A DNA stretch of 64,000 nt from Mnemiopsis leidyi. Taxonomy: Eukaryota > Ctenophora > Tentaculata > Lobata > Bolinopsidae. Below the pieces are notes generated by a model. The model made no database searches. It was given only the letters and a program-made list of their open reading frames with translations, and was not told the origin of the DNA. The position numbers were made by a program, and so were the translations under genes. Shown one piece after another: positions 54,301 to 64,000 of the stretch (its first letter is position 1; the number at the start of each line of letters is the position of its first letter). The stretch spans positions 26,054 to 90,053 of the forward strand of contig JH153139.1 in NCBI GenBank assembly GCA_000226015.1, given 5' to 3'.

Positions 54301-56903
54301 ATTTGAAATCGAGTTGTCCATAATGATTGTCGGATACACTAAGCACCTAGGCCAGCAAATAAGTAAACTTACAACCGGGGAAATAATAAATCTCGATCGA
54401 GCACACAAAAACAGGGCGTACAGCTACTGTAAGTTGTGCTGATAAAGGATAATCACCTGCTACAAGATCACACCTTAGAGTGGTTTATCCCAGTCACGTG
54501 ACAAAACCGACGAATCTGATTGGTCCCGACACTCAGGAAACCACTGCAGTTGTATGGGTCGATACAGTTGATACTTGATAGTGACTTGTGTTTAGTAGTG
54601 GAAACTTGACGGGTAATTAAAACCGTGATGGTACATTGGCACCCATCAGTGCTTACTTACCCATCCTATTTACATTTTTGACGAATACTTTGATTCTTTA
54701 TTTACACACTCTAGTCCAATAATTTCACAATTTTTATTTTAGGATTAGTATTACGGATTTATACTAGGTATTTCTTGTGACAAGGTAGCTGTTGAACGGT
54801 ATATTTTTGCAAAGTAAGAGATATCCGATGTTTAGAGGATCTGACAGATTGCAGACGAATTTTAGGCCAGATCTGTCAGCAACATCTTTCAAAACTAAAT
54901 CTGGAGAACACGATCTCTAAAAATTTCAGATCGTCTGCAAAAATGGATCAAGACAAAAAAGCGGGCTTACAAAAATCATAGAAGTCTGCTCTGAGATGTG
55001 ACCGACTCACTCCAAGCTCCTCCCCAACTTCAAGGTTTCCACTTCTCGATCCCAGGTGTGAGTTGACAATCTTCACTGTCTCTGTCTCAACGTCTTGTGG
55101 AGCGGTAAAGAACATCTCTTCCTCACTGTCTGTGCTTTCATCTTGATAATCTTCTGTTTGTTCCAGTGTTTTGTAAGTAAGCTTTCCCACCGCTGTTTTC
55201 TCGTGCTGTTCGGGAGCTGGTTCTAACGGCTTATCAACTCCAGACTCATACACCGGGCTCAAAACATCAACTCTACAACAACTCATATGTAAAAGTACTT
55301 AACAATTAGAAAACGTAGCAATACAAGCGAGAGTGTGATACATTTTAAGCTAATCAAATGCCATGATGTAAGAGAGTGAGCACTTAAAAAAGTTACTCAT
55401 TGATAGATTTGGTTGCGTCAGATGTCTGACTTTTTCCATTTTCCGGCGATACGGGATAGTGATTTTTAAACCTTGACCAACAGGGTAAAAGGGTCATATA
55501 GTTTGGTGAGTGGGGCAATTGGCGCCATTGGTGCCAATGGAACAAATGGATGTTCCATTGGCACCAATGGCGATGAGGTCAGTGGTGCCAATGGTGGTCC
55601 CAATCGCCATTGGCGCCAATGGTTGTCGCCAATGGTTGTCGCCATTGGAACCATTGTCGCCATTGGAATTCCAAATGATCCATTCACTCTGAGTGGTGAT
55701 TGCGAAAAAGGTATCGACATCGAGTGGTTCCAATGGATCCATTATAATGGCGCCAATGGTCGCCAATGGCGATCGCCATTGTCGCCAATGGAACACATCC
55801 ATTGGCGCCAATGGCGATGGGGACCACCATTGGCACCACTGACCTCATCGCCATTGGCGCCATTGGAACATCCATTTAATCCATTGAGTGGATCCATTGG
55901 CACCAGTGGTGCCAATTGCCCCAATCACCAAACTATACGACCCTTTTACCACAAACAGTAATAAAAGCATTTTAAAATTCTAGATATTTAAACGGAGAGT
56001 AATCACGTGTAAAACGTGGTAATATACCGCGTAAATTTAAAAGGCCCAAAGTCTCATTATATATTCCAGCTGAGTCTACATGTTTTTGGGGATATTGGCG
56101 TCAAAGTTGTTTAAAACTCTTGAAATGTCGGAATAAAAGAATTGAGAACATTATGCAATCATCTATCTAGATTTTCTTACCTCAGTTTGAAAAAGTTGTA
56201 GTTTTTTGGAGCGACAAGAAACGAGTCCACAGACAAAAGCTATGTATAAACTAAACTGTCACGCAACCTCAACCTACTCCATAACTTAATTAGTAGCTCG
56301 AGAATTCATTGCTTTAAACGAATATATAAAAAGCAATTTATACAGTCATGGATGTACCTCCACAAAGCCGTAATAGGCGAATATTTAGCATTTAGTTTAG
56401 ATGCACACAGTTTATATTATAAAAGATAATTATTACAGTCATTTGCCTTATTTCTAAGTCATTTGCTTGCCATTATTCTTTACCATGGAAAATTGATCAA
56501 TGGTCCCTCGACCCTCCAATTAGGGTAGTTAATTAAAACATTGACGTAATGAATGTCATGCAGTATAAACCATCAAGGAAATCAAACATTTCATGCTTGA
56601 TGGACATCAAACTTTTATTTAACTTTTAGCTAGGTTTGTGGAATGAACTTTTATTTTTTAATGCAGGAAGATTGGACAATTTTTACAATTTGTATATAAT
56701 TTGTATATAATTGATAGGGACGTTTTTTGGCCACACAAAATTAGCTACTCAATTAATTAGTTACCTTGGTCCCGCTGGTGTTTCTTCCTGCGACTGAGGG
56801 TGCTAGTGAGAGTATCCAGCTTACTGGAGAAAGATCTGTCTCGGTGTTCGTCACTCTTGTTGCTGGAGACAGAACCCCCTTCGCTCCTACGAGGCAGGGA
56901 CAT
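45344..56903 (-). CDS. Parvin (alpha-parvin-like actopaxin), main model of 9 exons
   Basis: Links integrin-linked kinase and paxillin to actin at adhesions. Exons in transcript order: 56765-56903, 49135-49209, 47919-48092, 47685-47791, 47332-47481, 47135-47193, 46453-46543, 46167-46337, 45344-45496. Phases agree and give 372 residues, the length of human alpha-parvin. The N-terminus RDRSFSSKL with SRRKKHQRDQVDELEREKEE parallels DDSFLGKL and ARRKKAKEVSELQEE. CH1 (about 85-200) has LKEWINDVL, VVKNLCEDLSDGQVL and IKWNVDNIHNKYLISVLHLL. CH2 (about 245-365) has RDVFDTLFDSAPDKLNAVKG and LKSTLRVLYAIYSKY. Its 5' end spreads over about 8 kb and holds other possible first exons, listed separately. The upstream neighbour on the same strand is PPP2R3C. 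Confidence 0.93.
45505..46110. repeat. About 38-bp minisatellite in the last parvin intron
   Basis: About 16 copies of ATCTGTTTTACAACAACATG followed by TGTTATTTCTAGTT and AAA or ACA. It fills most of the intron before the last exon. Confidence 0.95.
48395..48440 (-). CDS. Candidate alternative first exon of parvin (most proximal)
   Basis: ATG at 48440, encodes MILTSEAQLKKILAS and ends in phase 1 at a GTTTGTG donor. It can join directly to the parvin exon 47919-48092 (ASESGDYKRQ), skipping the basic N-terminus. An ATTGG box lies at 48906-48910. Confidence 0.5.
49785..49875. repeat. About 26-bp tandem repeat
   Basis: Three to four copies of CCGAGATACGAGGCAAACTG followed by ATATT, in a parvin intron. 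Confidence 0.9.
50205..50252. repeat. GA-rich simple repeat
   Basis: GAGAGAAA repeats in a parvin intron. Confidence 0.9.
50467..50530 (-). CDS. Candidate alternative first exon of parvin
   Basis: ATG at 50530 encodes MTLLSTLLGRQKAGVANACKE and ends in phase 1 at GTACAG, matching the exon 49135-49209 (KEVDELERE). The peptide recalls FLGKLGGTLARRKKAKEV of human alpha-parvin, so this is the best supported alternative start. CATGTG and ATTGG boxes lie 120-150 bases upstream. Confidence 0.6.
51408..51504 (-). CDS. Candidate alternative first exon of parvin
   Basis: ATG at 51504 opens 32 codons (starting MFVFKKEYNVTLGFESIP, ending HISSSNY) and ends in phase 1 at GTAAGAA. It fits the exon 49135-49209. 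No similarity recognised. Confidence 0.35.
52013..52085 (-). CDS. Candidate alternative first exon of parvin
   Basis: ATG at 52085 opens 24 codons (MSKTPLLLCLSGEADGDKGY then KPNL) and ends in phase 1 at GTAGGT, again fitting the exon 49135-49209. Confidence 0.35.
54162..54321 (-). CDS. Candidate alternative first exon of parvin
   Basis: ATG at 54321 encodes 53 residues, Ser/Thr/Tyr-rich then charged (MDNSISNSTSSLYSQSS at the start, PSKDPIPKILSK at the end). It ends in phase 1 at a strong GTAAGT donor and joins the exon 49135-49209 as ILSKLDELERE. The frame stays open upstream of this ATG. A CACGTG box and an ATTGG box lie about 175-200 bases upstream. Confidence 0.5.
54495..54523 (-). promoter_or_regulatory. 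CACGTG + ATTGG pair upstream of a parvin first exon
   Basis: TCACGTGAC at 54494-54502 and ATTGG at 54519-54523, about 175-200 bases before ATG 54321. Similar pairs occur before other candidate starts in this window. Confidence 0.4.
54948..55286 (-). CDS. Unrecognised acidic 112-residue ORF nested in parvin
   Basis: A single open frame from ATG 55286 to TGA 54948 on the parvin strand, inside its long first intron. Coding character looks real: acidic, with DESTDSEEEMFFTAPQDVE, several possible CK2 sites and a basic/aromatic C-terminus (HLRADFYDFCKPAFLS). TTTATT complements of AATAAA lie about 215-255 bases beyond the stop. An acceptor-like TGTTGTAG lies at codons 4-5, so it might instead be an internal or alternative last exon. 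It is downstream of the CCAAT-array element at 55484-55950. Confidence 0.5.
   Translation of the reverse strand: MSCCRVDVLSPVYESGVDKPLEPAPEQHEKTAVGKLTYKTLEQTEDYQDESTDSEEEMFFTAPQDVETETVKIVNSHLGSRSGNLEVGEELGVSRSHLRADFYDFCKPAFLS
55484..55950. mobile_element. TIR element (MITE) filled with CCAAT palindromes
   Basis: Terminal inverted repeats of at least 50 bases: both ends read GGTAAAAGGGTC, then (A/G)TATAGTTTGGTGA inward, with few differences. Flanks ACCAACAG (55476-55483) and ACAAACAG (55951-55958) could be an 8-bp target duplication with one change, as in hAT-type elements. The interior is built from variants of CCATTGGCGCCAATGG, a perfect 16-base palindrome. No transposase, so non-autonomous. 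Confidence 0.85.
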
Positions 56904-57978
56904 GGTGCTTCGGGAAGAGATCACGTGATTAGATAAATCAGGTAATCATTTTTATTGATAGGGAAAATCATATCTCAGAGAAAAAATCGAGGGTAAGGTT
57001 AGAAGAAAGTGTTTCAAAATCAGTGATTGTTTTTAGTCTAATCGCACTAATAAGAAGACACCTTTGAATCAGTTTAAAGAGAGGATCAATCACGCACACT
57101 CACATAAATGCTAACAGAGGCTTGGTGTTAGGCAAACTGCTAGGGTTCTTACCTTGAAATTCCATCAGGATTTCTCAACTTCGCAATTCTGCTGAAATTC
57201 TATTCCCATCAGTTCAATATGCATTACGCACATTCAATTATCACGCCCGTTCGTTTTCGCACACACGTTATTTCACTTTAAGGAATAAAACAGCCTATGG
57301 TTCAAGCATAAATTTGGTATAATAATGACAAGTAAATTTACTGATGTAGTCTAAAAACAATGGCTTCAATAATTCAACATCTGAAAACAATTTCTCGTAG
57401 GATTTCCTAAAACGTCAGTTTACTAAGGAGAAGAAATGAGCAAAGTGTTCTAAAATATTTCATAAAAAATGTTCAATTCCCTTGCCGACAAATATCTGAC
57501 ACTGAGTAAATAAAATTGAAATTGATACCAAAGAGCATGATGGCCTCTCCCATAGCAAGGGGGCCGGCTGATTATAATTATCAAATATATAATATGTTAA
57601 ATAATATACAGTAAAATATATTTACATATGGTGTATAAAATGTACATTGTAAAAAAGATGTTCGTCACTTCTAACCTACGTTCCTGTCAAAAATTCTGAA
57701 AAATCCACCAAAAATAACCGAACCAATGGGATCAAACAAACTGCCATCAAAACTATGGATAAAAACCTTCTTAAGTTGGTGGTAAAGGATAGACGAATAT
57801 CAAATTTAGATACTTAGGGGTTATGAAAAGAATCTTTAATACATAAATTTGGTACTTTTTATAAATTTGGTAAATTATTGAAGTCGTATTCCACAAAGCC
57901 CTGGGTAATCCTTTGATTTACCATAATGCAGTATATGTAAACGACGTTAATGCAACATGATACATTATGATTTTTGAA
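56904..57978. other. Upstream region of the parvin main start
   Basis: About 1 kb between the parvin ATG and the PPP2R3C stop. AT-rich, no gene seen. TCACGTGAT lies at about 56923, some 20 bases before the parvin ATG, and may be in its promoter or 5' UTR. Confidence 0.5.
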
Positions 57979-60226
57979 TTATCTGTTATTGATATTCTCC
58001 GCAGCTACAAGGGCTTCCCTGTTTTCATAAGTCCAGAAACCGTTGACATCGATAAGAATACTGACGATGATGTCGCCTTGGCAGCACCTGATGAGGTCTT
58101 TAAGAGTGATCCGGCCTGCCCTGTCTGGTTTCACCATGTCGAACACTTCATTTATCAAATCTTTCATGTCCACCTGACAATGACGATTGCTTTTCATCTA
58201 TCATCAAGTATTTATCTTTAAATTAGTGAAACCTTACATTCTTTACCTTGTAAGTATATGTTGGATAGATGCCAAACAAAATTTGTCGAGGGCTGACCTG
58301 TTGCAATATTATACCAATATTACAGGGCCATAGATCAAATTAGAAAACCTGGATTTACTAACCAACAACCATACTCACCACATCTTGCCCATGTCTACTG
58401 AGTTCCTCTTGGACAGCTCTGAAGAAGTAGTTCAGAGAGAACACAGTAAGAGCTCCCTCTCCCTCACAATCCAGAATTTTAAACAAGTATTGCAGAGCTT
58501 GGGGTGTCTTTCTGTTCTCAAGGGCAAGTATGAAGTCCAGATAAGTTTTATAGTCCATCTCCCCTTCATAGGTCAAACATTCTTGAAACACTCTGGCGGT
58601 TGTAAGTAAATTTATCGGAAGTTTTATCCACTTGGTCACACCATAATGACAGAGTATATAGGGTTTTCACGATTCTGGAAATACTTTCCCATACTTTAAA
58701 ATAGTAGATTGCACTGAAATGTTATTGAAGATATCAAGAGTGAAGATGAAACAAACCTGTCCAGAAATACAGACGTAAGAGTTCCGCTTCCATATCTGCC
58801 TAGCTCACTCTTACTCAACATACCATTGTGATCTGTGTCCAGTGTTAAATACTGACCATAGACACGGAGTGCACTGGCTGCACTGAACCAGTTGGAATCT
58901 TGACGTTCACGAGGTAAACCTTCCTCTCGCAGTTCTAGTAGCTCATCTAGGAAACTGCAGCACAGAATGTCCTGAATGAAACCGTTTCATTTAACATTAA
59001 CAGTGATCATTTAAACGATGTTTACTTTCGAATATGTTGATATTAATTGCAGTACTCGCAGCACATGTTTATAAATGAAGCGACCTCATACCTGAATTTT
59101 GATTTTCCCAGTTCTCAAAGGATCCAAAAAGAAAAAGAACTTCCTGACAGCAGTGCAAACATAGAAACTGTAAAAACTCTTCTCCAGCCCTTCCAGTTGA
59201 GGCAGAGTTGGAATCATCTCCAAAATGTAGTTCTCTAAATCCGCCTCCCTGAGGTACCCCAGACCACTAATATCGTACAGAGACAGTCCGATCCGGGACT
59301 GTTGTAGCCACACTTTCCTCATGACATAGTGGAAAAACTCTACGATAGCAATCCTGCCGTGGGGATCCTTCTTGTAAAGTTTACTGAAGGTTATGGCAGA
59401 AAAGTAGTCCTTACATTTGGGACTGACTTGGTCCTTAACCTGTAAAGTGTAAAATAGTTAAGTTACATATATATAGACGAGTACCAAATACCAATGCACC
59501 AAGAATTTTCATTTGAAAATTTTAAGTCGGATCAGAAACCTGCAACCCACAAATGTCTATTTTAATATGAATCACAATTTTAATGAAGCACCTTTAAATA
59601 ATCCTCAAAATTGATCATTCTGTCTTCAATTGGCGGCGACAAATTATCTTCTAATAAATCGAGAAGTTTCTGTAATTCTTCATTTTCAAGTAGGGCTGCA
59701 CTTTTTCGGGTGAGAAATGCTGAAAAGGAAGAACTTTAATAATCAATCTAAGATAAAATGCTGTATGTTAAAGACAGTATCTTTGAACAACATTGATAAT
59801 AAAAATTGGTGGCTAAATGCTAATAACATATTATGGAAACTATGTATGGAATATGGATTATTACTGTACTGCAAGTTGTCAAAACAGATCATCGCACCTG
59901 CTCTTGATTCTTCTCGAAGTTTCTGGAGAATAAGGTCCTGTTCAGGCGGCAGGGGCGTGTAGAAACATGGAATTGAAGAATAGGACGGGTCTCTCTTTCT
60001 GCCTCCACCCCATTCTAAATAGTACCTGCAAATATACATTCAAAATCACGTGTTACATATTGTATTAACAATAGGATCTTAAGTTTTATATCGTCCAAAT
60101 CGAGATACTCAATAGTGTTTCTTACTCTTCGAACATTTTGCGCTCCTCCGATGAATCTTTGGGCCCGCTGTTTTCTTGAGCCTTAGCGGCATTATATTGT
60201 CTCAACTTCTCGACCCATGTAGACAT
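57979..60226 (-). CDS. PPP2R3C: PP2A regulatory subunit B''-gamma (PPP2R3C/G5PR), complete
   Basis: Regulatory subunit of protein phosphatase 2A with EF-hands; in vertebrates it recruits PP2A/PP5 to partners and occurs at centrosomes. Exons in transcript order: 60126-60226, 59898-60025, 59592-59719, 59092-59439, 58757-58971, 58379-58592, 57979-58173. Phases agree and give 442 residues (human 453). Near-identical blocks to the human protein include YVMRKVWLQQSRIGLSLYD, LENYILEMIPTLPQLEGLEK, FYSFYVCTAVRKFFFFLDPL, SALRVYGQYL and FQECLTYEGEMDYKTYLDF. A canonical EF-hand loop is visible as DTDHNGMLSKSE. The C-terminus ILIDVNGFWTYENREALVA is also conserved. It starts about 430 bases beyond the end of DNAAF6, same strand. 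Confidence 0.97.
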
Positions 60227-60654
60227 ACCTAGACACGCAAAACCTTATGTCATAGCGTATTGTTTAAGGACTAATCACTAATGGGGACGAAAGGAGATGG
60301 AAAAGTAGAGTTTGGGTAAAAATAGCCGTTATTTTGACTGATAACGAGCAATACATTATGCGCGCGGCAAATTAAGCGCCAAATAAAAAAGCTCCTGTAG
60401 CAATAATGGATTCGCGTGTTACAGAAAAGTCATTCTGAAAGCTTAAAGTTGAAGTAAAACCATGGCAGTCCTAGCAAAATAAATAACGTATACATTAAAT
60501 TACAGATCTTTAATCATATAAACATCTTATTTACATCTGAATCTGATTACAGGGACAAAATAAACTTTGTAGCCAGCGACTAGGCCAGCTAGTCCTCAGC
60601 AGAAGGTGTAGGTAGTAGTACATGGTAATAATAATACTGGATTTATAATTTGTA
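60227..60654. other. Short gap between PPP2R3C and DNAAF6
   Basis: No feature recognised; must hold the 3' end of DNAAF6 and the promoter of PPP2R3C. Confidence 0.5.
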
Positions 60655-61531
60655 TCAAGGTAGAAAATCAAACTCTTTTTTGAGTGGAAGGGTAAGTCTG
60701 AGTTGTTCTTTATCAGTAATCCACTGAGCTGCCCCCTGATTACTGACAACTGGTTTAGGCAAGTGCAGCCGTAGAGCATACTCCGAAGTCCAGCAGTCTA
60801 CTCTTTCGTCAGTTACGTTAAGGTCAATGTCTGAAGATTTAGTCTTGGGTAGGGATATCGTGATAATCAGTTCATCATTACTCCCTGGATGTTTACCGCT
60901 CATTCCTGAAAGTTTGAGTGTCTATTAAGGCCATTGTTACTGGAACTCAAATAACAGGATACTATCTACCAAGAAAGAAACCTCTGGAACTTACAGAGAA
61001 GGTGCAGGTGACTAAATAATGTCGGTATGTAAGTGACTTACCCAAGAACATATCTTCAGTTCCGATGTTCTGTTTAAAACAAACATCGTACTCAGGTTGT
61101 GGTCTGGTCTCCTCGTGATCTGTAGAAACTCCCTCAGGTACAAATTCAGCGTCCCAAATATCCTTCCCAGCTGGTGCTTTCTTCACGGTGCTTGGCGTGA
61201 CCTGCATGGTTTTTCGGAGTTAGAATTACAGTGAGCAGGATGGTATAGAATTATCGCAGATTAATGGTTGTGTTTAGTCTATATATGGAAAGTTAGTCTT
61301 GACATTTGTTTATCTTCCCGTTTACTGTAGGATAATCTTTTAGCCAGCACTGTAAGTATACAGTATAGTACTTAAACATCTTTAACTACTTACATCAGGA
61401 ATTTTAGATTTAGGCTTCCGATTTCCTATATCAGCTGGAGTGTACTTCACACAGTCAGTGTCACTGTCACTGTCCCCTTCCTCCTTGGGGTTCAGCATCT
61501 GCGCCAGCGCGGAGATATCTGTCATTGCCAT
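60655..61531 (-). CDS. DNAAF6: Dynein axonemal assembly factor 6 (PIH1D3), complete
   Basis: Cytoplasmic co-chaperone that helps fold axonemal dynein arms with HSP90; its loss stops ciliary beating in vertebrates. Exons: 61394-61531, 61042-61201, 60655-60905. Phases agree and give 182 residues (human 214). Conserved features: an N-terminal LAQMLNPKEEGDSDSD; the DIWDAEFVPEG segment; YDVCFKQNIGTEDMFLG, the family signature; and a C-terminal CS-like beta domain ending LRLTLPLKKEFDF. The start chosen is ATG 61531; a second ATG two codons later is equally usable. The 5' flank is a 60-bp tandem repeat. It implies an animal with motile cilia. Confidence 0.95.
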
Positions 61532-61547
61532 GATAGGGACTATTCTT

Positions 61548-61945
61548 GTTGCTAGCTTAACTAGCAACTGCTATAATACATTGTTTAGTTAGTTATATAG
61601 TGTTGCTGCTAGCTTAACTAGCTACTGCTATAATACATTGTTTAGTTAGTTACATAGTGTTGTCGCTACCTTAACTAGCTACTGCTATAATACATTGTTT
61701 AGTTAGTTATATAGTGTTGTTGCTAGCTTAACTAGCTACTGCTATAATACATTGTTTAGTTAGTTATATAGTGTTGTTGCTAGCTTAACTAGCTACTGCT
61801 ATAATACATTGTTTAGTTAGTTATATAGTGTTGTTGCTAGCTTAACTAGCTACTGCTATAATACATTGTTTAGTTAGTTATATAGTGTTGTTGCTAGCTT
61901 AACTAGCTACTGCTTTAATACAGTGTTTAGTTAGTTATATAGTGT
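61548..61945. repeat. 60-bp tandem repeat directly upstream of DNAAF6
   Basis: About 6.5 copies of a 60-base unit containing GTTGCTAGCTTAACTAGCTA, then ATAATACATTG and TTAGTTAGTTATATAGTG. It begins about 17 bases before the DNAAF6 start codon, so it forms the 5' UTR and/or core promoter. Confidence 0.95.
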
Positions 61946-62540
61946 TGGGTACACATGTCTTATATTAACGCAAGCTATATTGTGTACCTGCACTTTGTAC
62001 AGAAATTCTTGATAGAAATGGGCTTATTTTCAATAATTATGTTTGATGTCTTACGTTGTTCTGCAGGGTTGACTATCAGTCATGACTATCTCATTGTTGT
62101 CATTAGTTGGAGCAAATCAGACAAGACTTGATCTGAGCAAAATACATTAAAATGAGCAATAAGAACGCCATGTATAATATATACACAATTATCAAGATGG
62201 AAATAGAGTTTGATGTTGGGGGAAGTTCACCAGAACTGGCAAATAAAAGCAGCTTTAATCTCTGCTGACAATTAATTTCATATTAAACGAAAATAAAGCT
62301 TTCATTGGACATCGCAATGGTCTGGCAATACACGCATATCATAATATCACAAAGCACTGTAAAAAGGTCCCAGTTGTTCATCTTAGCCCTTCAGAAAAAG
62401 TCTACATATCAGGATCAAGTAACCAAAATCAAAGATGATTAAACCAACTACATAATATCAGAACACAAGTCATGAAGAGCTCTACATATGAAGCAAGGTG
62501 ACAATTAATATAATAAAAATATTTGGGAAATATTGAACAC
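61946..62540. other. Gap between DNAAF6 upstream repeats and CDK5
   Basis: AT-rich, no gene seen. Confidence 0.6.
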
Positions 62541-62546
62541 TTTATT
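62541..62546 (-). terminator. Polyadenylation signal of the CDK5 gene
   Basis: AATAAA on the minus strand, about 100 bases beyond the stop codon at 62648-62650. Confidence 0.6.
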
Positions 62547-62647
62547 TAAATTGTTTTGGTATGCAGACAGCACAGGAAACACAGACGACGTTTCAGAATC
62601 TGGCAAAGTTTCAGAAGTTTTCGAAACTGCCAAAGTTCAGGAAGTTT

Positions 62648-63852
<1,205 letters not shown>

Positions 63853-64000
63853 CTGGGAAAGGGAAGTTATCCGCACGAGGTTAAATGTCTACCTCCACTA
63901 CATACACTATAACATACATAACATACACTACATGTTACGACGCTACGCTGATGTTGTGATACTTAAAGCTATGCAGATAGAGCAATGGATATTGCTTGAA

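Noticed and set aside
55473-55961. Open frames of up to 162 codons on both strands (NGANGTNG-type repeats)
   Set aside because: They translate the CCAATGG palindrome array of the TIR element.

Overview
The window looks like nuclear DNA from a non-vertebrate animal. Every convincing gene is cut by many short introns with GT-AG ends, base composition is AT-rich, microsatellites are common, and the gene set is metazoan: transmembrane adenylyl cyclase, homeobox, parvin, the PP2A regulatory subunit PPP2R3C, the ciliary dynein-arm assembly factor DNAAF6/PIH1D3, and CDK5. I cannot name the species. There is a 10-N assembly gap at 12519-12528 and a single N at 12203. All exon models below were spliced by eye and checked for phase; no transcript data were available.

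Left third, 1-18845: microsatellite and an inverted-repeat element, then a complete 21-exon adenylyl cyclase on the + strand (1140 residues, catalytic residues intact). Its introns hold a 7-bp satellite, a hairpin-forming element carrying telomeric repeats, and a tRNA-like SINE candidate. Convergent to it (20341-22938, - strand) is a 5-exon acidic coiled-coil protein with three GFSLF-type motifs that I do not recognise. Upstream of that, also on the - strand (23451-28588), is a 15-exon gene for a 599-residue protein that I also do not recognise. It has three tandem repeats of about 65 residues followed by five or six membrane segments.

Middle, 28589-45343: a gene-poor stretch. It holds a cluster of five CACGTG boxes, a divergent 6-exon homeobox gene (32608-38332, +), a damaged or mis-modelled two-TM protein gene (39398-40221, -), dispersed and tandem repeats, and a CpG-rich nest of inverted repeats (about 43060-44280).

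Right third, 45344-64000, all on the - strand: parvin (372 residues by its main model, the same length as human alpha-parvin) with up to five further candidate alternative first exons spread over 8.5 kb, all ending in the same splice phase; a nested unrecognised ORF; a TIR element packed with CCAAT palindromes; then PPP2R3C, DNAAF6 and the C-terminal part of CDK5 in head-to-tail order.

The genes do not form one pathway. Cyclase signalling, integrin-linked adhesion (parvin), phosphatase regulation, cilium assembly and CDK5 signalling simply sit side by side. The points most worth following are the parvin first-exon array, the two unrecognised genes, the 43-bp array that multiplies a 3' splice site, the telomere-repeat element, and the CCAAT-array MITE.
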